DNA of 64,000 bases, taken from assembly GCF_018449775.1 (NCBI RefSeq), contig NZ_JAAVVB010000001.1, positions 124,001-188,000 of the forward strand, given 5' to 3'. Positions 1-7,824 of the stretch are shown in pieces (the stretch's first letter is position 1; each line of letters begins with the position of its first letter). The stretch comes from Mucilaginibacter sp. dw_454 (lineage in GTDB: Bacteria; Bacteroidota; Bacteroidia; Sphingobacteriales; Sphingobacteriaceae). The translations under genes and the position numbers were made by a program. Below the pieces are notes generated by a model. It saw only the letters and a list, made by a program, of their open reading frames with translations. It had not been told where the DNA came from and ran no database searches.

Positions 1-490
1 TCATCTTAACAGGCTTGTATGTGTCGCAGGCGTTAAATGCCTGCATAAAAACATCGTCATTTATGGCCCATGCCAATATATAGGTATTACCCTCGCCAAT
101 TAAACAACCATACGGCGATCCGCCGAGAGTAGTAGTAGTCCAACCCTGCCTGGCATAAAATGAGAATAGATAGTTGATGCCCATTTGCTTCAAAGTCGCT
201 ATTTTATCCGACATTTTTTCGGCACGTGTTCCATACAACAGGTTTGAGTATTTCCAGGGATAGGATTTGTTAACATCCATTGCCGAACGCAGCAAAGCCG
301 ACCAATCACTATCGTAAACTTTTTCTTTGTTGGCAAGCACCAGGTCAATGCAGTGCTCGTAAGCAATTAAGGCATCTTTAGGGTTATTCATATATCTAAG
401 GGAGTCGCCTTGGCGCTTTAGCGCTAGAAAATTTTGCGCACTTGCTATAATTGGTAAAACCAGGCAGATTATAATTAGTATTTTTTTCAT
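1..490 (-). CDS. Partial exported protein of unknown function (C-terminus outside window)
   Basis: An open frame starts with ATG at 490 and stays open to the window edge (163 codons seen). It begins with a typical signal peptide (MKKILIIICLVLPIIASAQ), so the product is probably exported. The following stretch (RQGDSLRYMNNPKDALIAYEHCIDL, in two parts) looks like a TPR-type helix pair at roughly residues 24-55; after that I recognise nothing. The stop of the upstream gene lies at 492-494, only one base away, so it is probably the third gene of a minus-strand operon with the two genes at 492-2457. No function can be assigned. The reading frame was translated by hand and contains no stop, which supports a real gene. 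Confidence 0.7.
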   Translation of the reverse strand, partial: MKKILIIICLVLPIIASAQNFLALKRQGDSLRYMNNPKDALIAYEHCIDLVLANKEKVYDSDWSALLRSAMDVNKSYPWKYSNLLYGTRAEKMSDKIATLKQMGINYLFSFYARQGWTTTTLGGSPYGCLIGEGNTYILAWAINDDVFMQAFNACDTYKPVKM

Positions 491-491
491 A

Positions 492-1484
492 TCAATTAAC
501 CTTATTTGCCGCAGCTATAGCATAAAACTTTGAGAATAAAGTGCTCAAACCAAATGTGCCTCTTTCTCCATAATCTTCAATTTCTTTAAATGAACCGTCT
601 TTGTATTTTACCCTGATCCAGCCATGTACGTCATCGGTCCAGGATACGGCATATTTGTTTTTCAGATGCTTGAAATCGATATAATTTATCAAGTCAAATA
701 TTTCGTTGGTTTCGCCGGTTGTTAATTTCGCTTTAGCTACCACGTAGGTTTTCGGTATTATTGCTTTAGCAGTTTTAGGCGGTTTGCCCCAGGGGTCTTT
801 AACAAAATACAATTTAACGTTAACGGGTTTGTCTTTTTCAAATCGTATTTTGCCTTTACTGTTTAGTTTGGTGTAAAATATCGGGCAAGGACCGTAGCAA
901 ACGCCGGCATGGAAAATTACAGAGTCGATATCATATTTTACCGGATGTTCATTTAACTCAATAAAATGATCAAATTTATAAACTAAGGTATCAGTTCGCG
1001 GATACTGCATACGATAAAAATTAGGCCTTTTATCTATCCGTTCTTCTTCTATACTATGAAAAACGAGCAGATTTTTTCCTTTATACTGAATAGCATTTAT
1101 CAATTCATCCGAAAAAGAACTGTATTGCAATTGTATCAGCTTAAATGTGTTATTACCATTATCAAGCACAACAAAATTACTATAGCTGTACCGCGTGCAA
1201 ATAACAATCAGATCTGTTAGTCCATCGTTGTTCAGATCAACTTTCTGCCAGCTTTTTGCTCCCCATGTGTTGGCGAGCGAAAAGCAATCATTTTTTTTTA
1301 GATATTTAAGGATGGTGTCTATTGGTTGAATAATAGGTTGGGGCGCATATTTACTGGTGAAACTGGTGGAAAGCGGAATAAGAAACCGTACCACATCACT
1401 ATCTGTTTTGAGCTCGTCTATTCTATTAGCAAATAGATGGAATGTTGAAAGCATTAAGCAACATGCAAGCAGTAGTTTTCTCAT
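492..1484 (-). CDS. Exported protein with DUF6438-like CYGPCP motif, paralog of next gene
   Basis: 330 residues with an N-terminal signal peptide (cleavage probably after LFA near residue 19). Two recognisable parts: a DLNNDGLTDLIVIC segment at about residue 85, like the calcium-binding FG-GAP/VCBS type repeat, and a CYGPCPIFYTKLNSKGKIRF segment near residue 197, which resembles the DUF6438 family (Cys-Tyr-Gly-x-Cys-Pro). The gene directly upstream in transcription (1486-2457) is a clear paralog, sharing RIDELKTDSDVVRFL near the N-terminus and the same order of motifs. One base separates the two genes, so they are very likely co-transcribed. The domain naming is from memory; the biochemical role is unknown. 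Location outside the cytoplasm is inferred from the signal peptide. Confidence 0.75.
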   Translation of the reverse strand: MRKLLLACCLMLSTFHLFANRIDELKTDSDVVRFLIPLSTSFTSKYAPQPIIQPIDTILKYLKKNDCFSLANTWGAKSWQKVDLNNDGLTDLIVICTRYSYSNFVVLDNGNNTFKLIQLQYSSFSDELINAIQYKGKNLLVFHSIEEERIDKRPNFYRMQYPRTDTLVYKFDHFIELNEHPVKYDIDSVIFHAGVCYGPCPIFYTKLNSKGKIRFEKDKPVNVKLYFVKDPWGKPPKTAKAIIPKTYVVAKAKLTTGETNEIFDLINYIDFKHLKNKYAVSWTDDVHGWIRVKYKDGSFKEIEDYGERGTFGLSTLFSKFYAIAAANKVN

Positions 1485-1485
1485 A

Positions 1486-2457
1486 TCAAAAAGCTTTATA
1501 AGGTTTAGCTACAGCGTATAATTTTGAAAACAGCGCCCGCAAACCAAAGGTGCCATACTCGCCATAGTCTACTATAGTTTTTGATGAGCCATCCTTAAAC
1601 TTTACCTGTATGGTAGTGGTCGATGCATCGGTCCACGGCACCTCGTATTTATCTTTTAGCTTTTTAAAATTGATATAATTAATCATATTAAGGATCTCTT
1701 TTTGCTGACTCGATAAAACCTTGCCCTGGGCTTTTAATTCAGTTGATATTTTAAAATCTTTTACGGAATAGCCTCCGGCAGTTTTTACAGAGGTTCCGCC
1801 GTATACATACCTTTCATACCGGGTTTTGCCTTTACGGTTAACTTTCATCCGAAATTTGGGGCAGCTGCCGCAATGGTTACCATAAACGCTTCCATCGTAA
1901 AAGATCAATGAATCAATAGCATATTTTGGCGGATGCTCATTCAATTCAACAAAATGGTCGTATTTATAAATCAACGTATCAGTTCGCGGCTGCTCGAACC
2001 GATCAAGCATATCGCTATCAATTGTGTGAAATACAATCAGGTTTTGATCATTTCGCCTAATAATATTCACCAGTTCGCAAAACCAGGAATCATAAACTAA
2101 ATACATCAGTTTGAAAGTGCCGTCGCCGTTATCCATCACAATGAAATTTTCGTACTGATACCAGTGGCATATTGCCACCAGGTCTGTACGTCCATCATTA
2201 TTCAGGTCCACTTTTTGCCAGCTTTTTACACCCCAGGTTTTGCAAAGGGTATCGCATGCAAAGCATGCATCGTTTTTAAAAATGGTATCAACCGGCTCGA
2301 TGATTAGCTTGGGCGTGTATTTGCCCGTTGTGAAATGTTTGTCTAAGGGTAAAAGAAATCGCACCACATCACTATCTGTCTTTAGCTCATCTATTTTATT
2401 GGCGAAAGAAGTGGCTGCTGTTAATAGTAAGCAAAATAAAAGCGGCAGTTTCTTCAT
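1486..2457 (-). CDS. Exported protein with DUF6438-like motif, paralog of previous gene
   Basis: 323 residues beginning with a signal peptide (MKKLPLLFCLLLTAATSFA). It repeats the layout of its neighbour: KIDELKTDSDVVRFLLPL at the N-terminus, DLNNDGRTDLVAICHWYQ in the first half, then a Cys-rich HCGSCPKFRMKVNRKGKTRY segment near residue 195, which corresponds to the CYGPCP segment of the paralog. The first half also has extra Cys residues (NDACFACDTLC) absent from the sister protein. Spacing to the downstream gene is one base, so this is the first gene of the set. It looks like a tandem duplication that has diverged. Function unknown; exported by inference. Confidence 0.75.
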   Translation of the reverse strand: MKKLPLLFCLLLTAATSFANKIDELKTDSDVVRFLLPLDKHFTTGKYTPKLIIEPVDTIFKNDACFACDTLCKTWGVKSWQKVDLNNDGRTDLVAICHWYQYENFIVMDNGDGTFKLMYLVYDSWFCELVNIIRRNDQNLIVFHTIDSDMLDRFEQPRTDTLIYKYDHFVELNEHPPKYAIDSLIFYDGSVYGNHCGSCPKFRMKVNRKGKTRYERYVYGGTSVKTAGGYSVKDFKISTELKAQGKVLSSQQKEILNMINYINFKKLKDKYEVPWTDASTTTIQVKFKDGSSKTIVDYGEYGTFGLRALFSKLYAVAKPYKAF

Positions 2458-2525
2458 AGCAATATCGGTTTAGAATTGGTATTACTAATCTCGCTACAAA
2501 AAACCGCTTGTCAAAATAATAACGC

Positions 2526-3203
2526 TTACTTCAAATCAACCACCTCAACACCCGGATGCGCTTTAGTATCGAATGTAAAAGTGCTGGCCGGTGCAGCGGC
2601 CGTAGTAACAAAACTACGCAGAATGTAGTTATATTTAGCGCCGCTTTTATCGAAGATGAGCGCACTGTAGATCTGTTTTTTTACTTTATCAATCAGCAAT
2701 CTAACTTTAAAAAACTGAGTTTTCTCGTCATTCTCCGGCGACAGGTCTATCGACTGGTAAACTTTACCGCCAATTTTCTGATCGCCGTTGTAAACGTATT
2801 TGTAACCATGCTCATACATACTGAATAGCTTGGCCGGGTTAAAGCTTTGGTCGCCGCTGTTGTCGGCGTTGGTTAGCTGCACTTCCTTATCTTTTTTCAG
2901 GTAGGTCCACTGGCTTTTACCATCGCTGATGATCTCTTGTTCCAGATCAGTGCTGCTGCCCGCAGCGTATACGTCAACCTTAAACTTATTTGCTTTTGAT
3001 TGTGTGGTTAGCGTACCGTTGCGCGTTTCTTTAACGCCTGCCGCCGGGTTATCAACGGTAAACGTAAAGTCGCTTTTAATAATATTGTAGGAACGGTATT
3101 TTTGGCTCACCTGGTTTAAAATGGCTTTAGCCTGTACGTCTTTTTGAGCAACGGCCGGAGCGGTAGTTAATATAAGTAGGGTATAGAATAGTAGCTTTTT
3201 CAT
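2526..3203 (-). CDS. lolA: LolA-like outer-membrane lipoprotein carrier protein
   Basis: 225 residues with a cleavable signal peptide (ending APAVAQ) and the unclosed beta-barrel fold pattern of the LolA family: an N-terminal helix AILNQVSQKYRSYNIIKSDF, then alternating strands containing GTLTTQSKANKFKVDV and SDGKSQWTYLKKDKEVQL, which is the hallmark order of LolA-like proteins. LolA shuttles lipoproteins from the inner-membrane LolCDE complex across the periplasm. The gene follows ftsK in the same direction after about 150 bases that hold a palindromic repeat; an ftsK-lolA order is common in Bacteroidota. No lipobox Cys is present, consistent with a soluble periplasmic protein. Alternative: a LolA-like protein with a different cargo. 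Confidence 0.85.
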   Translation of the reverse strand: MKKLLFYTLLILTTAPAVAQKDVQAKAILNQVSQKYRSYNIIKSDFTFTVDNPAAGVKETRNGTLTTQSKANKFKVDVYAAGSSTDLEQEIISDGKSQWTYLKKDKEVQLTNADNSGDQSFNPAKLFSMYEHGYKYVYNGDQKIGGKVYQSIDLSPENDEKTQFFKVRLLIDKVKKQIYSALIFDKSGAKYNYILRSFVTTAAAPASTFTFDTKAHPGVEVVDLK

Positions 3204-3263
3204 TAACGGTATGACTTGTTTTTGTGAGAAACGTTTAGCGCAGCGTTTGGTTTGTGATTTCTG

Positions 3264-3345
3264 TCATTGCGAGCGTAGCGTGGCAATCGCAAGGAGAAAA
3301 GCTTAAACGCGTGCGATTGCTTCGTCGTTCCTCCTCGCAATGACA
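3264..3345. repeat. Palindromic dispersed repeat (CATTGCGAG family)
   Basis: An imperfect inverted repeat between lolA and ftsK: one arm starts CATTGCGAGCGTAGCGTGGC, the other reads GATTGCTTCGTCGTTCC and ends CTCGCAATGAC. The same family occurs again at 7551-7743, 9708-9783, 19386-19474 and 24612-24705. The copy lies wholly between genes. It could fold as a hairpin in the transcript between ftsK and lolA and so influence their relative expression; that is inference. Confidence 0.8.
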
Positions 3346-3354
3346 AGCTGTGTT

Positions 3355-5910
3355 TTATTCCTTATCCAAAGTCTCCAAATACTGCATCAAAGAATACTCA
3401 TCCGGATACAGCACCTCGCGGGCCTTGCTGCCTTCAAACGGGCCGACAATGCCAGAGGCTTCCAGTTGGTCAATAATGCGGCCTGCGCGGTTATAACCCA
3501 GTTTAAGCTTGCGTTGTATTAATGAGGTGGAACCTTGCTGATGCATCACAATCAGGCGGGCTGCTTCCTCAAACATGGGGTCGCGGTCGCTTGGATCAAA
3601 TTCTTTAGAGCTGCTTTGTTCGCCCTCGCCAACATATTCTGGTAGCAGCATGGCAGTAGGGTAGCCTCGCTGGTTACCTATAAAGTCAGAGATCCTTTCA
3701 ACCTCAGGCGTATCTACAAACGCGCACTGTAAACGAATCAAATCGCTACCCGTACTAAACAACATATCACCGCGACCAATCAATTGGTCTGCGCCACCTG
3801 CATCGAGGATGGTCCGTGAGTCGATCTTAGATAACACCCTAAACGCCAATCGCGACGGGAAGTTGGCCTTGATAGTACCCGTAATAATATTTACCGACGG
3901 GCGCTGTGTAGCAATAACCAAATGGATACCCACCGCACGGGCCAGCTGCGCTATACGGGCTATAGGTTGCTCTACCTCTTTACCGGCTGTCATCATCAAA
4001 TCGGCAAACTCGTCTATCACCAAAACAATAAATGGCAGGTAACGGTGTTTCTCCGGATTACTGATCTTGCGGTTAACAAACTTGGCGTTATATTCTTTCA
4101 GGTTACGTACCTGCGCGTCTTTCAGCAGGTCATAACGCTGGTCCATCTCAATACAAAGCGAGTTGAGCGTATTTACCACCTTCTTAGTATCGGTGATGAT
4201 AGCATCGGCCTCGTCAGGTAGCTTAGCCAGGAAATGGCGCTCAATTTTGCGAAACAGCGTCAACTCCACCTTTTTAGGGTCCACCAACACAAACTTCAAC
4301 TCCGAAGGGTGCTTTTTATACAATAGCGATACCAGGATAGCATTAATACCAACCGACTTACCCTGACCCGTAGCACCCGCAACCAGCAAGTGAGGCATCT
4401 TGGCCAAATCGGCAATAAATACTTCGTTGGATATGGTTTTACCTAAGGCAATAGGCAGATCCATTGTTGTGTTCTGGAACTTTTCGGTAGCCAGGATAGA
4501 GCGCATAGATACCATCTCGGGGTTTTGGTTTGGCACCTCTATACCTATGGTACCCTTACCCGGCATAGGGGCAATGATCCGGATGCCCAAAGCCGCTAAG
4601 CTCAGCGCGATATCATCTTCCAGATTTTTAATCTTGGAGATCCGCACACCCGGCGCCGGGATGATCTCGTACAAAGTAACTGTTGGCCCAATGGTGGCTT
4701 TGATCTTGTCGATCTCAATATTATAATGGTTCAGCGTCTCAACAATTTTGTTCTTGTTAGCTTCCAGCTCTTCTGAATTTACGGCGATTTTGCCGGTACC
4801 GTACTCCTCTAATAAATTAAGTGTTGGATATTTGTACGATGCCAGGTCAAGCTTATGATCGTAGGTGCCAAACTGGTCAACCAGTTCCTGCGCTTTGGCA
4901 TCGTCGGTTTTTTCGACGTTCAGCACCGGGCTAGGACGCTCAGTCTCTAAAGTCAGCGGGATATCTTCGCCCAGATCAGGGTCTGCGCTTTCATTGTCGG
5001 GCGTTAAAACTACAGGTTCATGAAAAATAGGCTCGGGCTGTATGGGTGCGCTGACAGGCGGCAGTGGCTGGTTTGTAAATGCTTCAGGTTTGATAGCGTT
5101 ATTGCCTTTCGGCCATTCTACCGGGTGCGAAATTTCCTCGTCTACCAGTTCGACAGGCTCGTGGTTAAACCCGATGGTCGGCTCAAACTCAGAAATCATA
5201 CCTTCTTTATTTTTACGTTTGGGTAGCTTAAAATCAATGTTATAAGCAATAATTAATGTGGTAAGCGCTGCAAACGCTAATAAAGCGCCGGTGCCCGATT
5301 GGCCTATCTGTATGTCGAGCAAACGGTTGGTCCAGTAACCAAATCCGCCTTCTAAATAATGCGGTGTATCGTCAATAAAAGCATGGATAAAGCCCAGTGT
5401 TACCGAAACAAATATCAGCCCAAAGAATGAATAGCCTAAGGTGCGGATTGCCGAGAACAGGCGCACTTTGAATAACATGCGGTAGCCTATAACAAAACAC
5501 ACAAACACAAACAGGAACGACGCCACACCAAACCACTCAAAAATAAACTGGTTAGATAATAACGCGCCAAATTTGCCAAGCCAGTTCTCTACCGGGTCTA
5601 TACCTTTTAGCTTTAACTCGGCCTGGCTGGTAAACAAATTATGCCAGCCACCATTGGCTGCCGACACATAGCTTTGGTCTTGCTGCCAGGTAAACAGGTA
5701 CGATACAAAAGCTATCGCGAAGAAAAGCGACAGCAACAGGCAGAACAAGCCGACAATTTTGATCAGGCGCCCGTCTTGCAGATCAAATGTAGGCATACGC
5801 TCAACCTTTGGCTTAGCAACGCGCTCTTTTGATCCTTTTTCTGATGATTGTCGAGGTAGATTTTCCTCTTTAAAACTATTTGATTTAAACTGATTTCCTT
5901 TTACCGGCAT
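3355..5910 (-). CDS. ftsK: DNA translocase FtsK
   Basis: 851 residues. The N-terminal third has a basic leader and about four membrane segments (from residue 50 to about 225), then a Pro/Glu-rich linker (about 245-345), the alpha/beta motor, and a C-terminal gamma winged helix (last ~65 residues, QRKLKLGYNRAGRIIDQLEA). Walker A is GATGQGKSVG near residue 508 and Walker B is FIVLVIDEFADLM. FtsK is a septum-anchored hexameric ATPase that pumps chromosomal DNA and helps resolve dimers at dif via XerCD, guided by the gamma domain. Length is in the normal range for Bacteroidota FtsK. It is divergent from the ankyrin gene at 6004 and is followed by lolA. Very secure assignment. Confidence 0.97.
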   Translation of the reverse strand: MPVKGNQFKSNSFKEENLPRQSSEKGSKERVAKPKVERMPTFDLQDGRLIKIVGLFCLLLSLFFAIAFVSYLFTWQQDQSYVSAANGGWHNLFTSQAELKLKGIDPVENWLGKFGALLSNQFIFEWFGVASFLFVFVCFVIGYRMLFKVRLFSAIRTLGYSFFGLIFVSVTLGFIHAFIDDTPHYLEGGFGYWTNRLLDIQIGQSGTGALLAFAALTTLIIAYNIDFKLPKRKNKEGMISEFEPTIGFNHEPVELVDEEISHPVEWPKGNNAIKPEAFTNQPLPPVSAPIQPEPIFHEPVVLTPDNESADPDLGEDIPLTLETERPSPVLNVEKTDDAKAQELVDQFGTYDHKLDLASYKYPTLNLLEEYGTGKIAVNSEELEANKNKIVETLNHYNIEIDKIKATIGPTVTLYEIIPAPGVRISKIKNLEDDIALSLAALGIRIIAPMPGKGTIGIEVPNQNPEMVSMRSILATEKFQNTTMDLPIALGKTISNEVFIADLAKMPHLLVAGATGQGKSVGINAILVSLLYKKHPSELKFVLVDPKKVELTLFRKIERHFLAKLPDEADAIITDTKKVVNTLNSLCIEMDQRYDLLKDAQVRNLKEYNAKFVNRKISNPEKHRYLPFIVLVIDEFADLMMTAGKEVEQPIARIAQLARAVGIHLVIATQRPSVNIITGTIKANFPSRLAFRVLSKIDSRTILDAGGADQLIGRGDMLFSTGSDLIRLQCAFVDTPEVERISDFIGNQRGYPTAMLLPEYVGEGEQSSSKEFDPSDRDPMFEEAARLIVMHQQGSTSLIQRKLKLGYNRAGRIIDQLEASGIVGPFEGSKAREVLYPDEYSLMQYLETLDKE

Positions 5911-6003
5911 TCCTAATTATACAGACTATGTGCAAATATAAAGTTAATAGATTAAACAATGAGGTGCCGATTTTTTTAATTTTTTTGGTAATATTGACAT
6001 AAC

Positions 6004-6651
6004 ATGAGTGTAGACCTGCTTGAACAATACATCACCGAAGGCAATTTGCCGCAACTAAATAGCCTGCTTGCCCAGCAGCCTGCTTTGGCTACCGCCATGA
6101 CCAGTCATAATGTGTCGCCGTTGATGTTATCCTGTTATTACAAAAAGCCGGAGGTTACCGCTTTATTGCTCAAATATGTTGACGAGATCAGCCTGTTCGA
6201 GGCTGCAGCGGTAGGCAAGTTTGACGTTGTAGCCCATGTGATTTTTAGCCACCCCGATGCGGTAAATTTATATGCCGACGATGGTTTTACACCATTGGGC
6301 CTGGCTTGTTATTTCGGGCAGTTTGAAGTAGCGCGATATTTAGTATTAAAAGGTGCCGATGTTAACCAGCCATCAAATAACGGATTTAATGTTTTCCCCC
6401 TGCACTCGGCTGCGGCAGGGAGTTATAATAACATAGCCCGTATGCTAATTGAAAACGGTGCGCAGGTAAATATCAAGCAACAGGCTGGTGCTACTCCACT
6501 GCATTCGGCAGCGCAAACCGGAAACCTGGAATTGCTGATATTACTGCTTGAAAATGGCGCCGAAGTGAACGCCCGTATGGAAGGTGGCAAGCTGCCCGCA
6601 GATTTGGCCCGCGAAAAAGGGTTTAATGAAATAGCGGAGATATTAGGGTAG
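6004..6651 (+). CDS. Ankyrin repeat protein, cytoplasmic
   Basis: 215 residues without a signal peptide. At least four ankyrin-type repeats are visible: NVSPLMLSCYYKKPEVTALL, DGFTPLGLACYFGQFEVARY, a copy with NVFPLHSAAAGSYNNIARML, and GATPLHSAAQTGNLELLILL, each with the TPLH-type turn and G-x-x-E/D-V-A-x-x-L helix. Such proteins act through protein-protein contacts; the partner is not evident. It is transcribed away from ftsK with about 90 bases between the starts, which probably hold both promoters. A second ankyrin protein of the window (53652-54203) differs by carrying a signal peptide. Confidence 0.9.
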   Translation: MSVDLLEQYITEGNLPQLNSLLAQQPALATAMTSHNVSPLMLSCYYKKPEVTALLLKYVDEISLFEAAAVGKFDVVAHVIFSHPDAVNLYADDGFTPLGLACYFGQFEVARYLVLKGADVNQPSNNGFNVFPLHSAAAGSYNNIARMLIENGAQVNIKQQAGATPLHSAAQTGNLELLILLLENGAEVNARMEGGKLPADLAREKGFNEIAEILG

Positions 6652-6652
6652 A

Positions 6653-6772
6653 CCCCACCCAACCCTCCCGAGGGGGAGGGCTTTAATAAAAAGCCTCAAA
6701 AATATTTATAGCGTTTTATTTCAATCGGAAATTCAAAAGTCTCCCCTTCCGGGGGAGATTTAGAGGGGGCTG
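6653..6772. repeat. GC-rich imperfect inverted repeat after the ankyrin gene
   Basis: Just after the ankyrin stop codon, CCCTCCCGAGGGGGAGGGC (6665-6683) is itself a palindrome, and a second related palindrome, CTCCCCTTCCGGGGGAG, lies near 6741-6757. The flanks (GACCCCACCC and AGAGGGGGCTGAC) are also roughly complementary, so the two halves form one larger inverted repeat of about 120 bases. It resembles a dispersed intergenic repeat rather than a plain terminator, since no T-tract follows the first hairpin on the plus strand. Confidence 0.55.
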
Positions 6773-6782
6773 ACTGGTGCAC

Positions 6783-6814
6783 AAAAAAAGCGATGGGACA
6801 CTACCCCCATCGCT
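6783..6814 (-). terminator. Rho-independent terminator for the gene at 6878-7420
   Basis: On the minus strand a 9-bp stem (AGCGATGGG at 6789-6797 with its complement at 6806-6814) is followed by a run of T (the plus-strand A-run 6783-6789). It lies about 65 bases past the stop of the minus-strand gene at 6878. Confidence 0.7.
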
Positions 6815-6877
6815 AATTAACGAACTCATCACACATTTAAAAACACCTACTCCGCGTGACTGGAATAGGCGTAGGGG

Positions 6878-7420
6878 TTAATTAGATACAAATACGTTGT
6901 AATCGTCGGGCATAGCCAGGTTAGCTATTTTGGCAGTTGCATTGGCTAAAGCCACAACATCATGATCGCCGTATTTGGCAACAAGGTTCTTTACATACAA
7001 CCATTGCTGATATTTAACAGGTATTTTAGTCACTTTTCTTTGGGTAAAATAAGCCGGATCTGTAGCTACCATATTTTTTAGGGCTTCGTAAAATCTAGGG
7101 TCGCTGGGGATCTCTGAACTCATGGTTGGATAAGCGTGGCCCCAGGTTTTGTAAAAATCTTCAAATAGCTTTTCTTTTGGCAAATTGGTGTGGTATATCC
7201 ACGGTGCCGAAGTGTTGTAAAGATAATCTACATACACCCTGAAGTTTTGATATTCAGAGCCTTGTGCTATAGCTTGTCTGATGCAGTCGGTATTGGCCTC
7301 AATAAGGTTGGTAATGATCTGCGGGTCTTTGGTAGTTAAAATTTCGTTGATGGGGCATTGGGCCTTTACAGCCACGCTTATTCCCAAAGCCACCAAGCAT
7401 AACATGAGTGCTTTCTTCAT
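6878..7420 (-). CDS. Exported protein of unknown function
   Basis: 180 residues starting with a clear signal peptide (MKKALMLCLVALGISVAVKA). The mature part is helical, begins QCPINEILTTKDPQIITNLI, and has two Cys residues (in QCPINE and NTDCIRQ) that could form a disulfide. I do not recognise a family. It is a single gene flanked by repeats on both sides and has its own terminator. The upstream 400 bases to the next gene hold an inverted repeat (7551-7743). Exported location is inferred; no function is proposed. Confidence 0.7.
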   Translation of the reverse strand: MKKALMLCLVALGISVAVKAQCPINEILTTKDPQIITNLIEANTDCIRQAIAQGSEYQNFRVYVDYLYNTSAPWIYHTNLPKEKLFEDFYKTWGHAYPTMSSEIPSDPRFYEALKNMVATDPAYFTQRKVTKIPVKYQQWLYVKNLVAKYGDHDVVALANATAKIANLAMPDDYNVFVSN

Positions 7421-7550
7421 AATTTAACCTCCTTACTAATTGGTATCTAAAGCTAAAAATAAATTATAACAAAGTTGTTACAATTTGTAAAAATATTTTT
7501 TGTTGGGATAATGATTTGTTGACATTAAGATTTTTTAGCTGTATCTCCTC

Positions 7551-7743
7551 CACCGCGTCATTGCGAGGAACGAAGCAATCTCTACAACAAACAGTCAAAA
7601 GCGCAGACTTATTTTGGCGGTAGCCAACAGCAATAAGAAGTAAAATAGATCCTAATAATAATTGACCATTCGTTTTTGAACTCAGATTTTGCCCATTGAT
7701 TAGCATGTGTAGAGATTGCTTCGTTCCTCGCAATGACGTGGTG
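7551..7743. repeat. Inverted pair of CATTGCGAGGAACGAAGCAATC repeats
   Basis: Two 36-base arms, 7551-7586 and 7708-7743, are inverted copies of each other with one mismatch, 121 bases apart. Each contains CATTGCGAGGAACGAAGCAA. The stretch 7421-7824 holds this structure and presumably the divergent promoters of its two neighbours; I see no gene in it. Reading frames through the arms give the peptide RDCFVPRND on either strand, which should be treated as repeat-derived and not protein. Confidence 0.85.
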
Positions 7744-7824
7744 GTGAGAGTTATTTCGAGGTTTTTAGCTATACCGATAAACTTTCTTCTATTAATTAGT
7801 TATTTTCAGGCCTTTATATTTTAC

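Noticed and set aside
7464..7733. 89-codon minus frame and the extended start of the CocE frame at 7696
   Set aside because: Both read through the CATTGCGAG repeat (RDCFVPRND in each); they are repeat translations, not genes.
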